Notes under the pieces: generated by a model
What the model saw: the letters and a program-made list of their open reading frames with translations, nothing else
What the model was told of the DNA's origin: nothing
Databases searched by the model: none
Made by a program: the position numbers and the translations under genes
Shown: positions 16,474 through 25,522 of the stretch, in pieces
Numbering within the stretch: the stretch's first letter is position 1
How the letters are laid out: each line of letters begins with the position of its first letter
Assembly (NCBI RefSeq): GCF_000374285.1
Contig: NZ_KB893936.1
Span: 62,001-126,000, forward strand
DNA length: 64,000 bases
Reading direction: 5' to 3'
Source of the DNA: Actinobacillus capsulatus DSM 19761
GTDB lineage: Bacteria > Pseudomonadota > Gammaproteobacteria > Enterobacterales > Pasteurellaceae

Positions 16474-17295
16474 TTACCAACCTTTTACTACACCATCTTT
16501 AAAGTGTTTTTGCGCTTCGCCGAACACTTCTTCAGTTTGGAATGCATTCACAAAGTTTTTCACCGCTTCGCTGTCTTTGTTGTCTTTACGCGCCACAATG
16601 ATATTTACATATGGAGAATCTTTGTCTTCTACAAAAATACCATCATTCGCGCTTAAACCGACTTGACCTGCATAAGTATTGTTTACCACTGCTAAATCTA
16701 CATCATCTAATGCTTTTGCCGCCACCGAAGTATCCACTTCTTTGATGTTTAATTTTTTCGGATTTTCAACAATATCTAATGTAGTTGAAAATAAATTTGT
16801 GTTGTCTTTTAATTTGATTAAGCCTTGTTTCTCTAAAAGAATTAATGCACGAGCAAGATTCGAAGGGTCGTTAGGCACTGCAACAACTGCACCTTCCGCT
16901 AACTCAGCAACGTTTTTAACTTTTTTAGAATAACCCGCAAGCGGGAATACAAAGGTATTACCTACAATTTCAAGGTTAGTTAAGCCTTTTGATTGGCTAT
17001 CTTTATCTAAATACGGTTTGTGCTGGAAAGCGTTCGCATCTAAATCACCTTTGCTTACCGCCGTATTTGGTAACGCATAGTCATTGAATAATACGAATTC
17101 CACTTCTAAACCGTATTTTTGTTTAGCCACTTGTGCCGCTTTTTCCGCCACAGTATGTTCCGGACCAGACATCACGCCGACTTTAATTTTTGAAGTGGCT
17201 TGTGCCGCTGTTGCATCCGCTTTCTTTTCTTCGTTACAGCCGGTTAATGCTAAAACAGACACTAACGCCACGCCTAATACTTTCTTGAAATTCAT
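16474..17295 (-). CDS. metQ: Methionine-binding lipoprotein MetQ (first tandem copy)
   Basis: The 273-residue precursor has lipobox LTGC with Cys20 and the MetQ blocks VGVMSGPEHTVAEKAAQ, NDYALPNTAVSKGDLDANAFQHK, VPNDPSNLARALILLEKQG and DGVVKGW. It follows metI by 26 bases, the standard metN-metI-metQ order, and is therefore the best candidate for the canonical receptor of the transporter. It is closer to the third copy than to the second in the PNDP(S/T)NLARALILLEKQG region. Confidence 0.95.
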   Translation of the reverse strand: MNFKKVLGVALVSVLALTGCNEEKKADATAAQATSKIKVGVMSGPEHTVAEKAAQVAKQKYGLEVEFVLFNDYALPNTAVSKGDLDANAFQHKPYLDKDSQSKGLTNLEIVGNTFVFPLAGYSKKVKNVAELAEGAVVAVPNDPSNLARALILLEKQGLIKLKDNTNLFSTTLDIVENPKKLNIKEVDTSVAAKALDDVDLAVVNNTYAGQVGLSANDGIFVEDKDSPYVNIIVARKDNKDSEAVKNFVNAFQTEEVFGEAQKHFKDGVVKGW

Positions 17296-17321
17296 AGGAA
17301 AACTCCTTTTTAATGTTGTGT

Positions 17322-17999
17322 TTAACGATGATCGTAACGTTTTGCAAGGTTATCGCCAATTTTTTGGCTGACCATTACAATCGCTACAATAATAATTGTT
17401 GAGATCCATTTTACATAGACCATGTTACGGTGTTCACCATAGCTGATGGCAAGGTTACCCAAACCACCGCCACCAACTGCACCCGCCATTGCTGAGTAAC
17501 CAATTAAAGCCACTAAGGTTAACGTGATACCATTGATTAAAATCGGAAGTGATTCCGGTAAATAGAATTTACGAATCACCTGCCAATTGGTTGCCCCCAT
17601 TGATTTAGCCGCTTCGGTTAAACCTGCAGGAATTTCTAATAACGCATTTGAAGTTAAACGAGCAAAAAATGGAATAGCTGAAACACTTAATGGCACAATC
17701 GCCGCCGTTGTACCGAGTGTTGTCCCTACTAATAAACGGGTAAAAGGTAGCAACACCACTAACAAAATAATAAACGGAACAGAACGACCGATATTGATAA
17801 CAACATCTAATACCTGATGTAAACGTGGGTTCTCTAAAATCTCACCTTTGCCGGTTAAGAATGCTAAGAAACCGATTGGTAAACCGACTACCACAGCAAG
17901 TAAAGTCGCTGCAAAGCCCATATAGAGCGTTTCAAGCGTTGAAGTGCCGACTAAGCCCCACATTTGAGGCGTCAATTCTTGCATAAAACTATCCCACAT
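17322..17999 (-). CDS. metI: D-/L-methionine ABC transporter permease
   Basis: The 225-residue inner-membrane protein has about five hydrophobic segments and the permease EAA loop [41 protein letters not shown] and [21 protein letters not shown] are typical of MetI. It pairs with MetN and shares an 11-base overlap with the end of metN, so they are translated in a coupled way. Confidence 0.96.
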   Translation of the reverse strand: MWDSFMQELTPQMWGLVGTSTLETLYMGFAATLLAVVVGLPIGFLAFLTGKGEILENPRLHQVLDVVINIGRSVPFIILLVVLLPFTRLLVGTTLGTTAAIVPLSVSAIPFFARLTSNALLEIPAGLTEAAKSMGATNWQVIRKFYLPESLPILINGITLTLVALIGYSAMAGAVGGGGLGNLAISYGEHRNMVYVKWISTIIIVAIVMVSQKIGDNLAKRYDHR

Positions 18000-19023
18000 A
18001 ACCTAACACCTCCACTTTTACATTATTATCAATTAAATAGAATTTGGCTTCTGCAATCGAATCGTTATTACCGGTAACTTCCGCAATCACAAAACCGAAT
18101 TTAACACCGCCCGCATAGTCAATTTGCGACATTAAAATACTGAAATCAATGCCAAATTTCTTCGATGCAATAGAAAGTAACGGCGCATCCACCGAACGAC
18201 CGGTAAATTCAAATTTAATAATCGGTTTCCCGTTTGGCGTTTGATGCTCAGAAAGCTGTTCGGTATATTCCGCCGGTAATTCGTAATGGAATGTCGATTG
18301 AATAAATTTCTGTGCCAGTTCCGTTTTCGGATTAGAGAAAATCTCACTCACCGAACCGGTTTCAATTAATTGCCCTTTATCGATCACCGCCACTCGATCA
18401 CAAATACGTTTTACCACTTCCATTTCATGGGTAATCAACAAAATGGTTAAGCCTAAACGCTTATTAATGTCTTTTAATAATTGTAAAATCGATTGTGTTG
18501 TCGCCGGATCTAACGCGCTTGTCGCTTCATCACATAATAAAACATGCGGATCACTTGCCAATGCACGGGCAATCGCCACACGTTGCTTCTGACCACCGGA
18601 TAAATTGCTCGGATAAACGTCTTTACGTTCAGTTAAGCCAACTAATTCAATCAATTCATTTACTTTCTTCTCAATCTGCTCTTTCGGCGTATTGCTTAAA
18701 GTTAACGGTAATGCAATATTTTCATATACCGTATGTGAAGCCAACAAATTAAAATGCTGGAAAATCATCGCAATATTACGGCGAGCTAAAATCAACTCTT
18801 TTTCCGACATTGCGGTCAAATCCTGCCCATCCACAATTACACTACCGATCGTTGGACGTTCAAGTAAATTCACACAGCGAATAAGCGTACTTTTGCCCGC
18901 ACCACTCGCCCCGATTACGCCGTAAATTGTCCCCTTCGGCACCTCAAGGTTTACATTGTCTAAGGCGGTAATCTTTTTACCCTTTACCTCAAACTGTTTG
19001 CTGATATTTTTCAGCTGAATCAT
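17989..19023 (-). CDS. metN: Methionine ABC transporter ATP-binding protein
   Basis: The 344-residue cytoplasmic ATPase has Walker [11 protein letters not shown] (about residues 36-45), the signature [15 protein letters not shown], Walker [14 protein letters not shown] and the H loop LITHEMEV. The C-terminal 90 residues form the NIL domain that binds methionine and gives trans-inhibition of uptake. It is the first gene of metN-metI-metQ. A MetJ-like operator lies 47 bases upstream. Confidence 0.96.
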   Translation of the reverse strand: MIQLKNISKQFEVKGKKITALDNVNLEVPKGTIYGVIGASGAGKSTLIRCVNLLERPTIGSVIVDGQDLTAMSEKELILARRNIAMIFQHFNLLASHTVYENIALPLTLSNTPKEQIEKKVNELIELVGLTERKDVYPSNLSGGQKQRVAIARALASDPHVLLCDEATSALDPATTQSILQLLKDINKRLGLTILLITHEMEVVKRICDRVAVIDKGQLIETGSVSEIFSNPKTELAQKFIQSTFHYELPAEYTEQLSEHQTPNGKPIIKFEFTGRSVDAPLLSIASKKFGIDFSILMSQIDYAGGVKFGFVIAEVTGNNDSIAEAKFYLIDNNVKVEVLGYVG

Positions 19024-19069
19024 AACAATATATCCATACTATAAATCAATTAAATTAGCTAGTTATTTT

Positions 19070-19085
19070 AGACGTCTAGAATGCT
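19070..19085 (-). promoter_or_regulatory. MetJ operator (tandem met boxes) before metN
   Basis: A perfect met box AGACGTCT (19070-19077) is directly followed by a weaker 8-mer AGAATGCT (19078-19085, 5 of 8 matches). MetJ with S-adenosylmethionine binds two or more adjacent 8-bp boxes. The position 47 bases before metN fits repression of the methionine importer when methionine is plentiful. Confidence 0.75.
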
Positions 19086-19229
19086 ATGTCAATTCACTAA
19101 ACCAGTTTTTTTATATCAAAAAGGAATAAAAGAACATTCAATCATTCTAAGAGCGAAAAAAGCGGTTGAATTTGCAAAATTTTTTACAAATTACTCATTC
19201 TTTATACATAAGGATTTAATTGTCGAATA

Positions 19230-19246
19230 TATGGATTTTTTTGCTA
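19230..19246 (+). promoter_or_regulatory. AraC half-site upstream of araF
   Basis: TATGGATTTTTTTGCTA keeps both ends (TATGGA and TGCTA) and the spacing of the AraC I1 half-site in reverse orientation. It lies 12 bases upstream of the CRP site. Confidence 0.6.
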
Positions 19247-19257
19247 TAAATTCATAA

Positions 19258-19273
19258 TGTGAAACAGATCACA
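19258..19273 (+). promoter_or_regulatory. CRP-cAMP site upstream of araF
   Basis: TGTGA-AACAGA-TCACA has both half-sites perfect and the standard six-base spacer. It lies between two AraC-like half-sites, the arrangement expected for catabolite-controlled arabinose transport genes. Confidence 0.85.
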
Positions 19274-19288
19274 CATACACACTTTATA

Positions 19289-19305
19289 TATTGCTATTAT
19301 CCATT
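19289..19305 (+). promoter_or_regulatory. Second AraC-like half-site upstream of araF
   Basis: TATTGCTATTATCCATT keeps the TATCCAT end of the AraC half-site but is weaker at the TAGC end (about 11 of 17 matches). It lies on the promoter side of the CRP site. Confidence 0.45.
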
Positions 19306-19380
19306 TGCATATTAAAGCACATGCCTATTTATCAAGCAGAAATGTTATTTAATAGTTACATTTAACTTTAGGAGTTTTAT

Positions 19381-20394
19381 ATGAAAACTAGCAAAAGAAC
19401 TTTTTTAAAATCACTTTTAGCAGTTTCTATTCTTGCTATCAGTGGCTTACATTCAGGTTTTACCTATGCTAAATCTACAGATAACCTTAAATTAGGTTTC
19501 TTAGTAAAACAACCTGAAGAACCATGGTTCCAAACTGAATGGCGTTTTGCTGATAAAGCCGCTCAAGATTTAGGTGGTGTTGAAATCATAAAAATTGCGG
19601 TACCTGATGGAGAAAAAACATTAAATGCTATAGATAATTTAGCTGCTAATGGAGCAAAAGGATTTGTGATTTGCACGCCTGATCCTAAATTAGGTCCTGC
19701 TATTATGGCTAAAGCGAGAGCTTACGATTTGAAAGTTGTTACTGTAGATGATCAGTTCTTAAATTCTGCGGGTGAACCGATGGCGAATGTGCCGTTAATT
19801 ATGATGGCGGCAACTGAAATTGGTGAACGTCAAGGTCAGGAACTTTATAAAGAGATGCAAAAGCGAAATTGGGATGTAAAAGATACAGCTGTGCTTGCTA
19901 TTACAGCTGATGAGTTAGATACCGCTCGCCGTCGTACAGAGGGTTCTATTGATGCTTTGATTAAAGCAGGATTCCCGGCAGAAAAAATTTATAAATCACC
20001 AACGAAAAGTAATGATATACCCGGGGCTTTAGATGCAGCTAATTCAATGCTTGTACAACATCCTGAAGTCAAAAACTGGTTAATTGTCGGTATGAACGAT
20101 AATACTGTGTTAGGTGGTGTTCGTGCAACTGAAGGGCAAGGATTTAAAGCTGAAAATGTAATCGGTATTGGTATTAATGGTACGGATGCGGTTAATGAAC
20201 TATCTAAACCGAATGCAACAGGCTTTGTTGGTTCATTATTACCAAGCCCCGATGTGCACGGTTATCGTAGTACAGAAATGCTATATAAATGGGTAAAAGA
20301 AGGGATTGAACCACCTAAATATACTCCGATTGGTGATCCTGTTCTATTAAATCGTGAGAATTTTAGAGCCGAATTGGATAAAAAAGGTCTTTAA
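19381..20394 (+). CDS. araF: L-arabinose-binding periplasmic protein
   Basis: The 337-residue precursor has a signal peptide ending near TYAKSTDN (about residue 33, preceded by twin-lysine MKTSKRTFLK). The mature part is very close to E. coli AraF: LKLGFLVKQPEEPWFQTEW, FVICTPDPKLG, VVTVDDQF, ELDTARRRTEGS, NWLIVGMNDNTVLGG and GSLLPSPDVHGY. It binds L-arabinose and delivers it to AraGH. AGGAG precedes the start. It is first in the araFGH-araC run. Confidence 0.97.
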   Translation: MKTSKRTFLKSLLAVSILAISGLHSGFTYAKSTDNLKLGFLVKQPEEPWFQTEWRFADKAAQDLGGVEIIKIAVPDGEKTLNAIDNLAANGAKGFVICTPDPKLGPAIMAKARAYDLKVVTVDDQFLNSAGEPMANVPLIMMAATEIGERQGQELYKEMQKRNWDVKDTAVLAITADELDTARRRTEGSIDALIKAGFPAEKIYKSPTKSNDIPGALDAANSMLVQHPEVKNWLIVGMNDNTVLGGVRATEGQGFKAENVIGIGINGTDAVNELSKPNATGFVGSLLPSPDVHGYRSTEMLYKWVKEGIEPPKYTPIGDPVLLNRENFRAELDKKGL

Positions 20395-20426
20395 TTTTTA
20401 ACGAATAATTTCAGTAAGGAGGATGT

Positions 20427-21917
20427 ATGGTTGCATATTTAGAATTTGATAATATTCATAAAGAATTCCCCGGAGTTAAGGCTTTACAAGGCGTTTCATT
20501 TAAATGCTATGAAGGTAAAATTCATGCATTAATGGGTGAAAATGGAGCAGGTAAATCCACCTTACTGAAAATTTTAAGTGGCAATTATTCTGCAACTCAA
20601 GGCAAATTACATATTGGTGGTCGAACAGTTAATTTTCGTAATACTAAAGATGCGTTGACTGCAGGTGTTGCCATTATTTATCAAGAATTAAATATTGTGC
20701 CTGAAATGACGGTAGCAGAAAATTTATGCTTAGGTCAATTTCCACATTCTTTTGGGGTTGTTAATCAAAAGAAATTAGAAGAAACAGCTCAATTTTATTT
20801 AGATAAATTGGAATTGAACATTTCCCCTTCTACTCAATTAAAAGATTTATCTATTGGGCAATGGCAAATGATTGAAATTGCGAAAGCATTAAGCCGTGGA
20901 GCAAAAATCATAGCCTTTGACGAACCAACCAGTAGTTTATCTGCCCCTGAAATCGAAAAATTATTTTCCGTGATTAATGAGCTAAAAGCAGAAGGAAAAG
21001 TGATTTTATATATTTCCCATCGTATGGAAGAAATTTTTAGAATTAGTGATGAAATCACTGTTTTAAAAGATGGACAGTTTGTACAGACTTTCTCCGATTT
21101 ATCCAAAATAACTAATGATGATCTTGTGCGTAGTATGGTGGGGCGTAATTTAGGAGATATTTATAATTACCGCTCGAGAGAACTTGGGGAAGAACGTTTA
21201 AATATTTCTAATCTGTCAGGAACAGCACTTAAAGGTAATTTTAATTTAAGTGTAAAAGCAGGCGAAGTATTAGGATTATTTGGTTTAGTGGGAGCAGGAC
21301 GCTCAGAATTACTTAAAGTGATTTTTGGAGCCGATAAAATCACACAAGGCTCGATAGAATTAGATGGAAATAAACTAACAATCAATTCGCCTAAAGATGC
21401 GATTGCGAATGGTATTGTGCTTTGTCCCGAAGATCGTAAAAAAGAGGGAATAATTCCAACCGCAACGGTTGGTGAAAATATTAATATTAGTGCAAGGCGT
21501 TTACACAATTTTATGAGCTTCATCATTAATGATAAATGGGAAAAAGAAAATGCTGAGTTCCAGCGTAAACAAATGAATGTAAAAACGCCTTCTATTGAGC
21601 AATTAATTGTGAATTTATCAGGTGGTAATCAGCAAAAAGTGATTCTTGGTAGATGGTTATCTGAAAATGTGAAAGTCCTCCTTTTAGATGAACCGACAAG
21701 AGGGATTGATGTAGGAGCAAAATCGGAAATTTATGATTTAATTTTTAAACTTGCAGATGAAAAGCTCGTCATTATTGTAGTGTCAAGTGATTTACCGGAA
21801 GTTATAGGTTTATCTGATCGCATAATGGTGATGAAAGGGCAACAAATAACTGGGGAAGTCAGCAGAGAAGATGCAACGGAAGCTGGTATTCTAAAACTTG
21901 CTATGGTTAATAACTAG
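20427..21917 (+). CDS. araG: L-arabinose ABC transporter ATP-binding protein
   Basis: The 496-residue protein has two ABC domains. The first has Walker A GENGAGKSTLLKIL, signature LSIGQWQMIEIAKAL and Walker B IIAFDEPTSSLSAPEI. The second has the typical degenerate Walker A GLVGAGRSELL, signature LSGGNQQKVILGRWL and VLLLDEPTRGIDVGAKSEI. This layout is that of sugar importers of the AraG/RbsA/MglA type. GGAGG precedes the start, 32 bases after araF. The gene end is separated from the AraH start by 25 bases. Confidence 0.96.
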   Translation: MVAYLEFDNIHKEFPGVKALQGVSFKCYEGKIHALMGENGAGKSTLLKILSGNYSATQGKLHIGGRTVNFRNTKDALTAGVAIIYQELNIVPEMTVAENLCLGQFPHSFGVVNQKKLEETAQFYLDKLELNISPSTQLKDLSIGQWQMIEIAKALSRGAKIIAFDEPTSSLSAPEIEKLFSVINELKAEGKVILYISHRMEEIFRISDEITVLKDGQFVQTFSDLSKITNDDLVRSMVGRNLGDIYNYRSRELGEERLNISNLSGTALKGNFNLSVKAGEVLGLFGLVGAGRSELLKVIFGADKITQGSIELDGNKLTINSPKDAIANGIVLCPEDRKKEGIIPTATVGENINISARRLHNFMSFIINDKWEKENAEFQRKQMNVKTPSIEQLIVNLSGGNQQKVILGRWLSENVKVLLLDEPTRGIDVGAKSEIYDLIFKLADEKLVIIVVSSDLPEVIGLSDRIMVMKGQQITGEVSREDATEAGILKLAMVNN

Positions 21918-21942
21918 AATTTTTACTGATGAGGAATATATT

Positions 21943-22914
21943 ATGTCAGGCACTATGACTACAAATGTAAAATTAGCAACCCCAATTAATAAAATTTGGA
22001 CTACTTATGGAATGTTACTAATTTTCTTTACGATTTTTATTGCGGCTTGTATCTTTGTACCTAATTTTGCAACCGTAATTAATATGAAAGGCTTAGGTTT
22101 AGCTATATCAATGAGTGGTATGGTAGCTTGTGGAATGTTATTCTGCTTGGCTGCTGGTGAAATTGACTTATCTGTTGCTTCAGTGATTGCTTGTGCTGGT
22201 GTAGTAACTGCCGTAGTGATTAACCTCACTCAAAGTGTATGGTTCGGCGTGTTAGCCGGTGTTGGGTTAGGTATTGCAGTTGGTTTATTAAACGGTTTTA
22301 TTATAGCTAAATTAAAAATCAACTCTTTAATTACTACTCTTGCCAGTATGCAGATTGCCCGCGGTTTAGGTTATATTATTTCCGATGGTAAAGCAGTAGG
22401 TATTACCCAAGAAGAATTTTTTGAAATCGGTTATCAAGATTTCTTAGGCGTACCACTGCCAATTTGGTTTACCGTTCTTTGTTTTATTATCTTTGGTTTC
22501 CTATTAAGTAAAACTACTTATGGTCGTAATACTCTTGCAATTGGTGGTAACCAGGAAGCAGCTAGATTAGCAGGGATTAACGTAGATCGCACAAAATTAA
22601 TGATTTTTGTCGTATCAGGATTTATTTCTGCGGTTGCCGGAGTGATTTTAGCTGCCCGTATGACAAGTGGTCAGCCAATGACATCAGTCGGTTTTGAATT
22701 AACTGCAATATCCGCTTGCGTATTAGGTGGTGTTTCATTAACTGGTGGCGTAGGTAGAATTTCATTTGTAATTGCCGGTGTCCTTATCCTCGGAACAATT
22801 GAAAATGTGATGAATCTTCTTAATATTTCACCATTTGCTCAATATGTTGTACGTGGTTTGATCTTGATGACAGCAGTAATTTTTGATAAATATAAACAAA
22901 AAATATTTAAATAA
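21943..22914 (+). CDS. araH: L-arabinose ABC transporter permease
   Basis: From the ATG preceded by GAGGAA (MSGTMTTNVKLA) the protein is 323 residues with eight or more hydrophobic segments. It is of the RbsC/AraH permease family: AAGEIDLSVASVIACAGVV, LKINSLITTLASMQIARGLGYI and the EAA-like GGNQEAARLAGINVDRTKL. An upstream in-frame ATG at 21898 would overlap araG and lacks a ribosome-binding site. It lies 16 bases before araC. Confidence 0.95.
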   Translation: MSGTMTTNVKLATPINKIWTTYGMLLIFFTIFIAACIFVPNFATVINMKGLGLAISMSGMVACGMLFCLAAGEIDLSVASVIACAGVVTAVVINLTQSVWFGVLAGVGLGIAVGLLNGFIIAKLKINSLITTLASMQIARGLGYIISDGKAVGITQEEFFEIGYQDFLGVPLPIWFTVLCFIIFGFLLSKTTYGRNTLAIGGNQEAARLAGINVDRTKLMIFVVSGFISAVAGVILAARMTSGQPMTSVGFELTAISACVLGGVSLTGGVGRISFVIAGVLILGTIENVMNLLNISPFAQYVVRGLILMTAVIFDKYKQKIFK

Positions 22915-22930
22915 AATTATCGGAATAGTA

Positions 22931-23785
22931 ATGCGAGAGCATAAACAAGATTTACAAAATAACCCTTTACTTCCTGGGTATGACTTTAATGCTTATTTAG
23001 TAGCAGGTTGTACTCAAATTGAAAGATCAAATGAGTTGGATTTTCCAATCTATAGACCTAACGGAATGAATGGTTATATTTTAAATTTAACTATTAAAGG
23101 GAAAGGTTCGGTATTTCAATATGATCACCAATTTGATTGTAAAGTTGGTGATCTTCTTTTATTTCCTCCAAATGCTGTTCATGATTATCAACGTTCTCCC
23201 GATTCTGACTCTTGGCATCATCAATGGATTTACTTTAGAGCCAGAACATTATGGAAAGATTGGCTTAAATGGAGTGATACGGTTCAAAATGTGGGTAGAT
23301 TAACCATACCTGATCAAAAAACATATCAAAATATTTTGGCTTTATTTCAACAAATTGAAAAAGAGTATAATTCTAACCGCTTCTTTTCAGAAGCAATGTC
23401 GATGTGCTTGCTAGAACAATTAATTATTACCTGTATAGAACTAGAACCCTCCAACCAAAAAAGAAAAATAGAGCCAAGAATATTAGATGTGTGCAATTTA
23501 ATTTCACAAGATATTCATATTAATCATAAAATTGAGGAATTAGCTGAATATATCCACATTTCACCTTCTCGTTTAACCCATTTATTTGTTGAGCAAGTGG
23601 GCACTAGCATAGTGAAATGGCGAGAAGAACAACGAATGATAAGAGCACGGCATTTATTACATACTTCAAATGCACCTATTTATCATATTGCTCGCCAATT
23701 AGGTTATGATGATCAGCTCTATTTCACTCGTTTATTCAAACGTTATACAGGATTAAGCCCTTCTGCATTTAGAGATTCTCGATAA
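22931..23785 (+). CDS. araC: Arabinose operon regulator AraC
   Basis: From MREHKQDLQNNPLLPGYDF the protein is 284 residues. The N-terminal arm and cupin sugar-binding domain (about 1-165) include YILNLTIKGKGSVFQ, CKVGDLLLFPPNAVHDYQR and WHHQWIYFRAR. The C-terminal AraC-type double helix-turn-helix (about 185-280) includes ELAEYIHISPSRLTHLFVEQVG and the signature ARQLGYDDQLYFTRLFKRYTGLSPSAFR. In E. coli araC is divergent from araBAD. Here it is the last gene of the transport operon, so it may be controlled with araFGH. Its likely target half-sites are seen before araF and before the kinase gene. Confidence 0.93.
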   Translation: MREHKQDLQNNPLLPGYDFNAYLVAGCTQIERSNELDFPIYRPNGMNGYILNLTIKGKGSVFQYDHQFDCKVGDLLLFPPNAVHDYQRSPDSDSWHHQWIYFRARTLWKDWLKWSDTVQNVGRLTIPDQKTYQNILALFQQIEKEYNSNRFFSEAMSMCLLEQLIITCIELEPSNQKRKIEPRILDVCNLISQDIHINHKIEELAEYIHISPSRLTHLFVEQVGTSIVKWREEQRMIRARHLLHTSNAPIYHIARQLGYDDQLYFTRLFKRYTGLSPSAFRDSR

Positions 23786-23788
23786 AAT

Positions 23789-23804
23789 TGTGATCTCAAT
23801 CTCA
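23789..23804 (+). promoter_or_regulatory. CRP-cAMP site upstream of the kinase-araA operon
   Basis: TGTGA-TCTCAA-TCTCA matches the CRP consensus with one mismatch. It starts four bases after the araC stop and lies just upstream of two AraC half-sites. Confidence 0.65.
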
Positions 23805-23816
23805 TTTAAAATAATG

Positions 23817-23854
23817 TAGCTGTTTTATCCATATAAATAGCTATTTATCCCCTA
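23817..23854 (+). promoter_or_regulatory. Tandem AraC I1-I2-type half-sites
   Basis: TAGCTGTTTTATCCATA (23817-23833) matches the classical E. coli I1 half-site at 15 of 17 positions. A second TAGC..TTTATCC begins at 23838, exactly 21 bases later. This is the direct-repeat spacing over which AraC activates araBAD. The tandem sites lie about 60 bases before the kinase start, adjacent to the presumed promoter. Confidence 0.8.
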
Positions 23855-23914
23855 ACTTTAGTTATTTTTGAGTGTTAGTCTAATGCTCACTTAAATATAC
23901 TTTAGGGGATTTTT

Positions 23915-25513
23915 ATGTCAGAAGCCAAAAAAGCCATTATTGACGGTAATATTTCACTAGGGATTGAACTTGGTTCAACCCGTATCAAAGCAGTGTTAAT
24001 TGATATCAAGGGAAATATTCTTTCCGTTGGTGGATTTAACTGGGAAAATCATTATGTCGATGGAATATGGACTTATCCTTTAGATGAAGTTTGGATTGGG
24101 ATTCAATCCGCATTTAAGGAATTAGCAGATAATGTATATAAACAATATGGACAACCATTACAAAAAATAGCCAATATTGGTATTAGTGCTATGATGCACG
24201 GTTATTTAGCCTTTAATCAAAAAAATGAATTATTAGTGCCATTCCGTACTTGGCGAAATAACTTTACCGGTGAAGCCTCACATCAATTAACTCAACTCTT
24301 TAACTATAACATCCCACAACGTTGGAGTATCGCTCACCTCTATCAAGCCATTCTTAACAATGAGCCTCATTTACCTGAAGTTGATTTTATTACCACTTTA
24401 GCAGGTTATGTTCATTGGCAATTAACCGGTGAAAAAGTGCTGGGTGTGGGGGATGCTTCAGGAATGTTTCCTATTGATTTAACAAGCAAAAATTACCATC
24501 AGAAAATGTTAAATCAATTCGACAACCAAATCAAAGATAAAGGATTTAATTGGTCTATTGTCCAAATTTTGCCTAGAGTACTGGTCGCCGGAGAAAAAGC
24601 AGGTGTTTTAACCGAACAAGGAGTATTATTACTTGATCCTACAGGTAGACTACAAGCCGGTTCTACTCTTTGTCCTCCAGAAGGCGATGCCGGTACAGGA
24701 ATGGTGGCAACGAATAGTATTTCAGAGAAAACCGGCAATATTTCAGCGGGTACTTCTGCTTTTGCGATGATCGTACTACAAAAAGAACTCTCAAAAGTGT
24801 ATGAAGAGTTGGATATGGTAACAACGCCAACAGGTAAGTTGGTTGCAATGGCACATTCCAATAATTGTTCTTCAGATATTAATGCGTGGGTTGGATTATT
24901 TAAAGAAACCTTATCTACTCTCAATTTATCTTGTGATACAGATACCTTATACCAAACGCTCTTTTCAAAAGCCTTAGAGGGCGATGCTGATTGCGGTAAT
25001 TTGCTCTCTTACGGTTTTTATTCAGGTGAACATATTGTTGGCTTATCGGAAGGTTGCCCAACCTTTATGCACCCTGCGAATGCTAATTTCAATTTAGCGA
25101 ATTTTATGCGAGTTCATCTTTATACCGCTTTTGCCGCAATGAAAATCGGAATGGATATTTTAATGCAGCAAGAAAAGGTTGAAATTAGCCAAATTTTAGG
25201 GCACGGCGGTATTTTTAAAACCGAAAATGTCGCTCAAAAATTCTTAGCTTCCGCCCTAAATGTGCCGATTGCTACTATGCAAACCGCAAGTGAAGGTGGA
25301 GCTTGGGGAATAGCCTTACTTGCAAATTATCTAAATGAGCATCAAAAAGGTGTTTCATTAGACGAATATCTCGATCATCAAATTTTTAATTCAACCACAG
25401 TTTCTGTTATAGAACCCGATGCCGAAATATCAACGGGATATAACGCCTTTATGCAACGCTATAAAAAAGGTTTTAGTATCGTGAAAGAAGCCGTTTTAGC
25501 ATTTAAAGAATAG
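23915..25513 (+). CDS. FGGY-family carbohydrate kinase, probable L-ribulokinase
   Basis: The 532-residue protein has the FGGY kinase N-terminal phosphate loop LGIELGSTRIKAVLIDIKG. It also has GISAMMHGYLAF and GDASGMFPID in the first half, and EGDAGTGMVATNS, ISAGTSAFAMIVL and GGIFKTENVAQKFLASALN with ASEGGAWGIALLA in the ATP domain. It is shorter than the 566-residue E. coli AraB and does not show its MAIAIGLDFGSDSVRAL-type start, so it looks like a separate FGGY branch. Its place behind AraC sites and ten bases before araA makes L-ribulose the likely substrate. L-xylulose or D-xylulose cannot be excluded. GGGGA precedes the start. Confidence 0.82.
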   Translation: MSEAKKAIIDGNISLGIELGSTRIKAVLIDIKGNILSVGGFNWENHYVDGIWTYPLDEVWIGIQSAFKELADNVYKQYGQPLQKIANIGISAMMHGYLAFNQKNELLVPFRTWRNNFTGEASHQLTQLFNYNIPQRWSIAHLYQAILNNEPHLPEVDFITTLAGYVHWQLTGEKVLGVGDASGMFPIDLTSKNYHQKMLNQFDNQIKDKGFNWSIVQILPRVLVAGEKAGVLTEQGVLLLDPTGRLQAGSTLCPPEGDAGTGMVATNSISEKTGNISAGTSAFAMIVLQKELSKVYEELDMVTTPTGKLVAMAHSNNCSSDINAWVGLFKETLSTLNLSCDTDTLYQTLFSKALEGDADCGNLLSYGFYSGEHIVGLSEGCPTFMHPANANFNLANFMRVHLYTAFAAMKIGMDILMQQEKVEISQILGHGGIFKTENVAQKFLASALNVPIATMQTASEGGAWGIALLANYLNEHQKGVSLDEYLDHQIFNSTTVSVIEPDAEISTGYNAFMQRYKKGFSIVKEAVLAFKE

Positions 25514-25522
25514 GAGTTTTTT

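Larger units (their letters stand above)
19024..19380. other. Divergent regulatory region between metN and araF
   Basis: This 357-base gap has no coding capacity that I can support. It contains the MetJ-like operator facing metN (19070-19085), an isolated degenerate uptake sequence AAGCGGT (19161-19167), and the AraC and CRP sites of araF (19230-19305). The rest is AT-rich. Confidence 0.8.
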
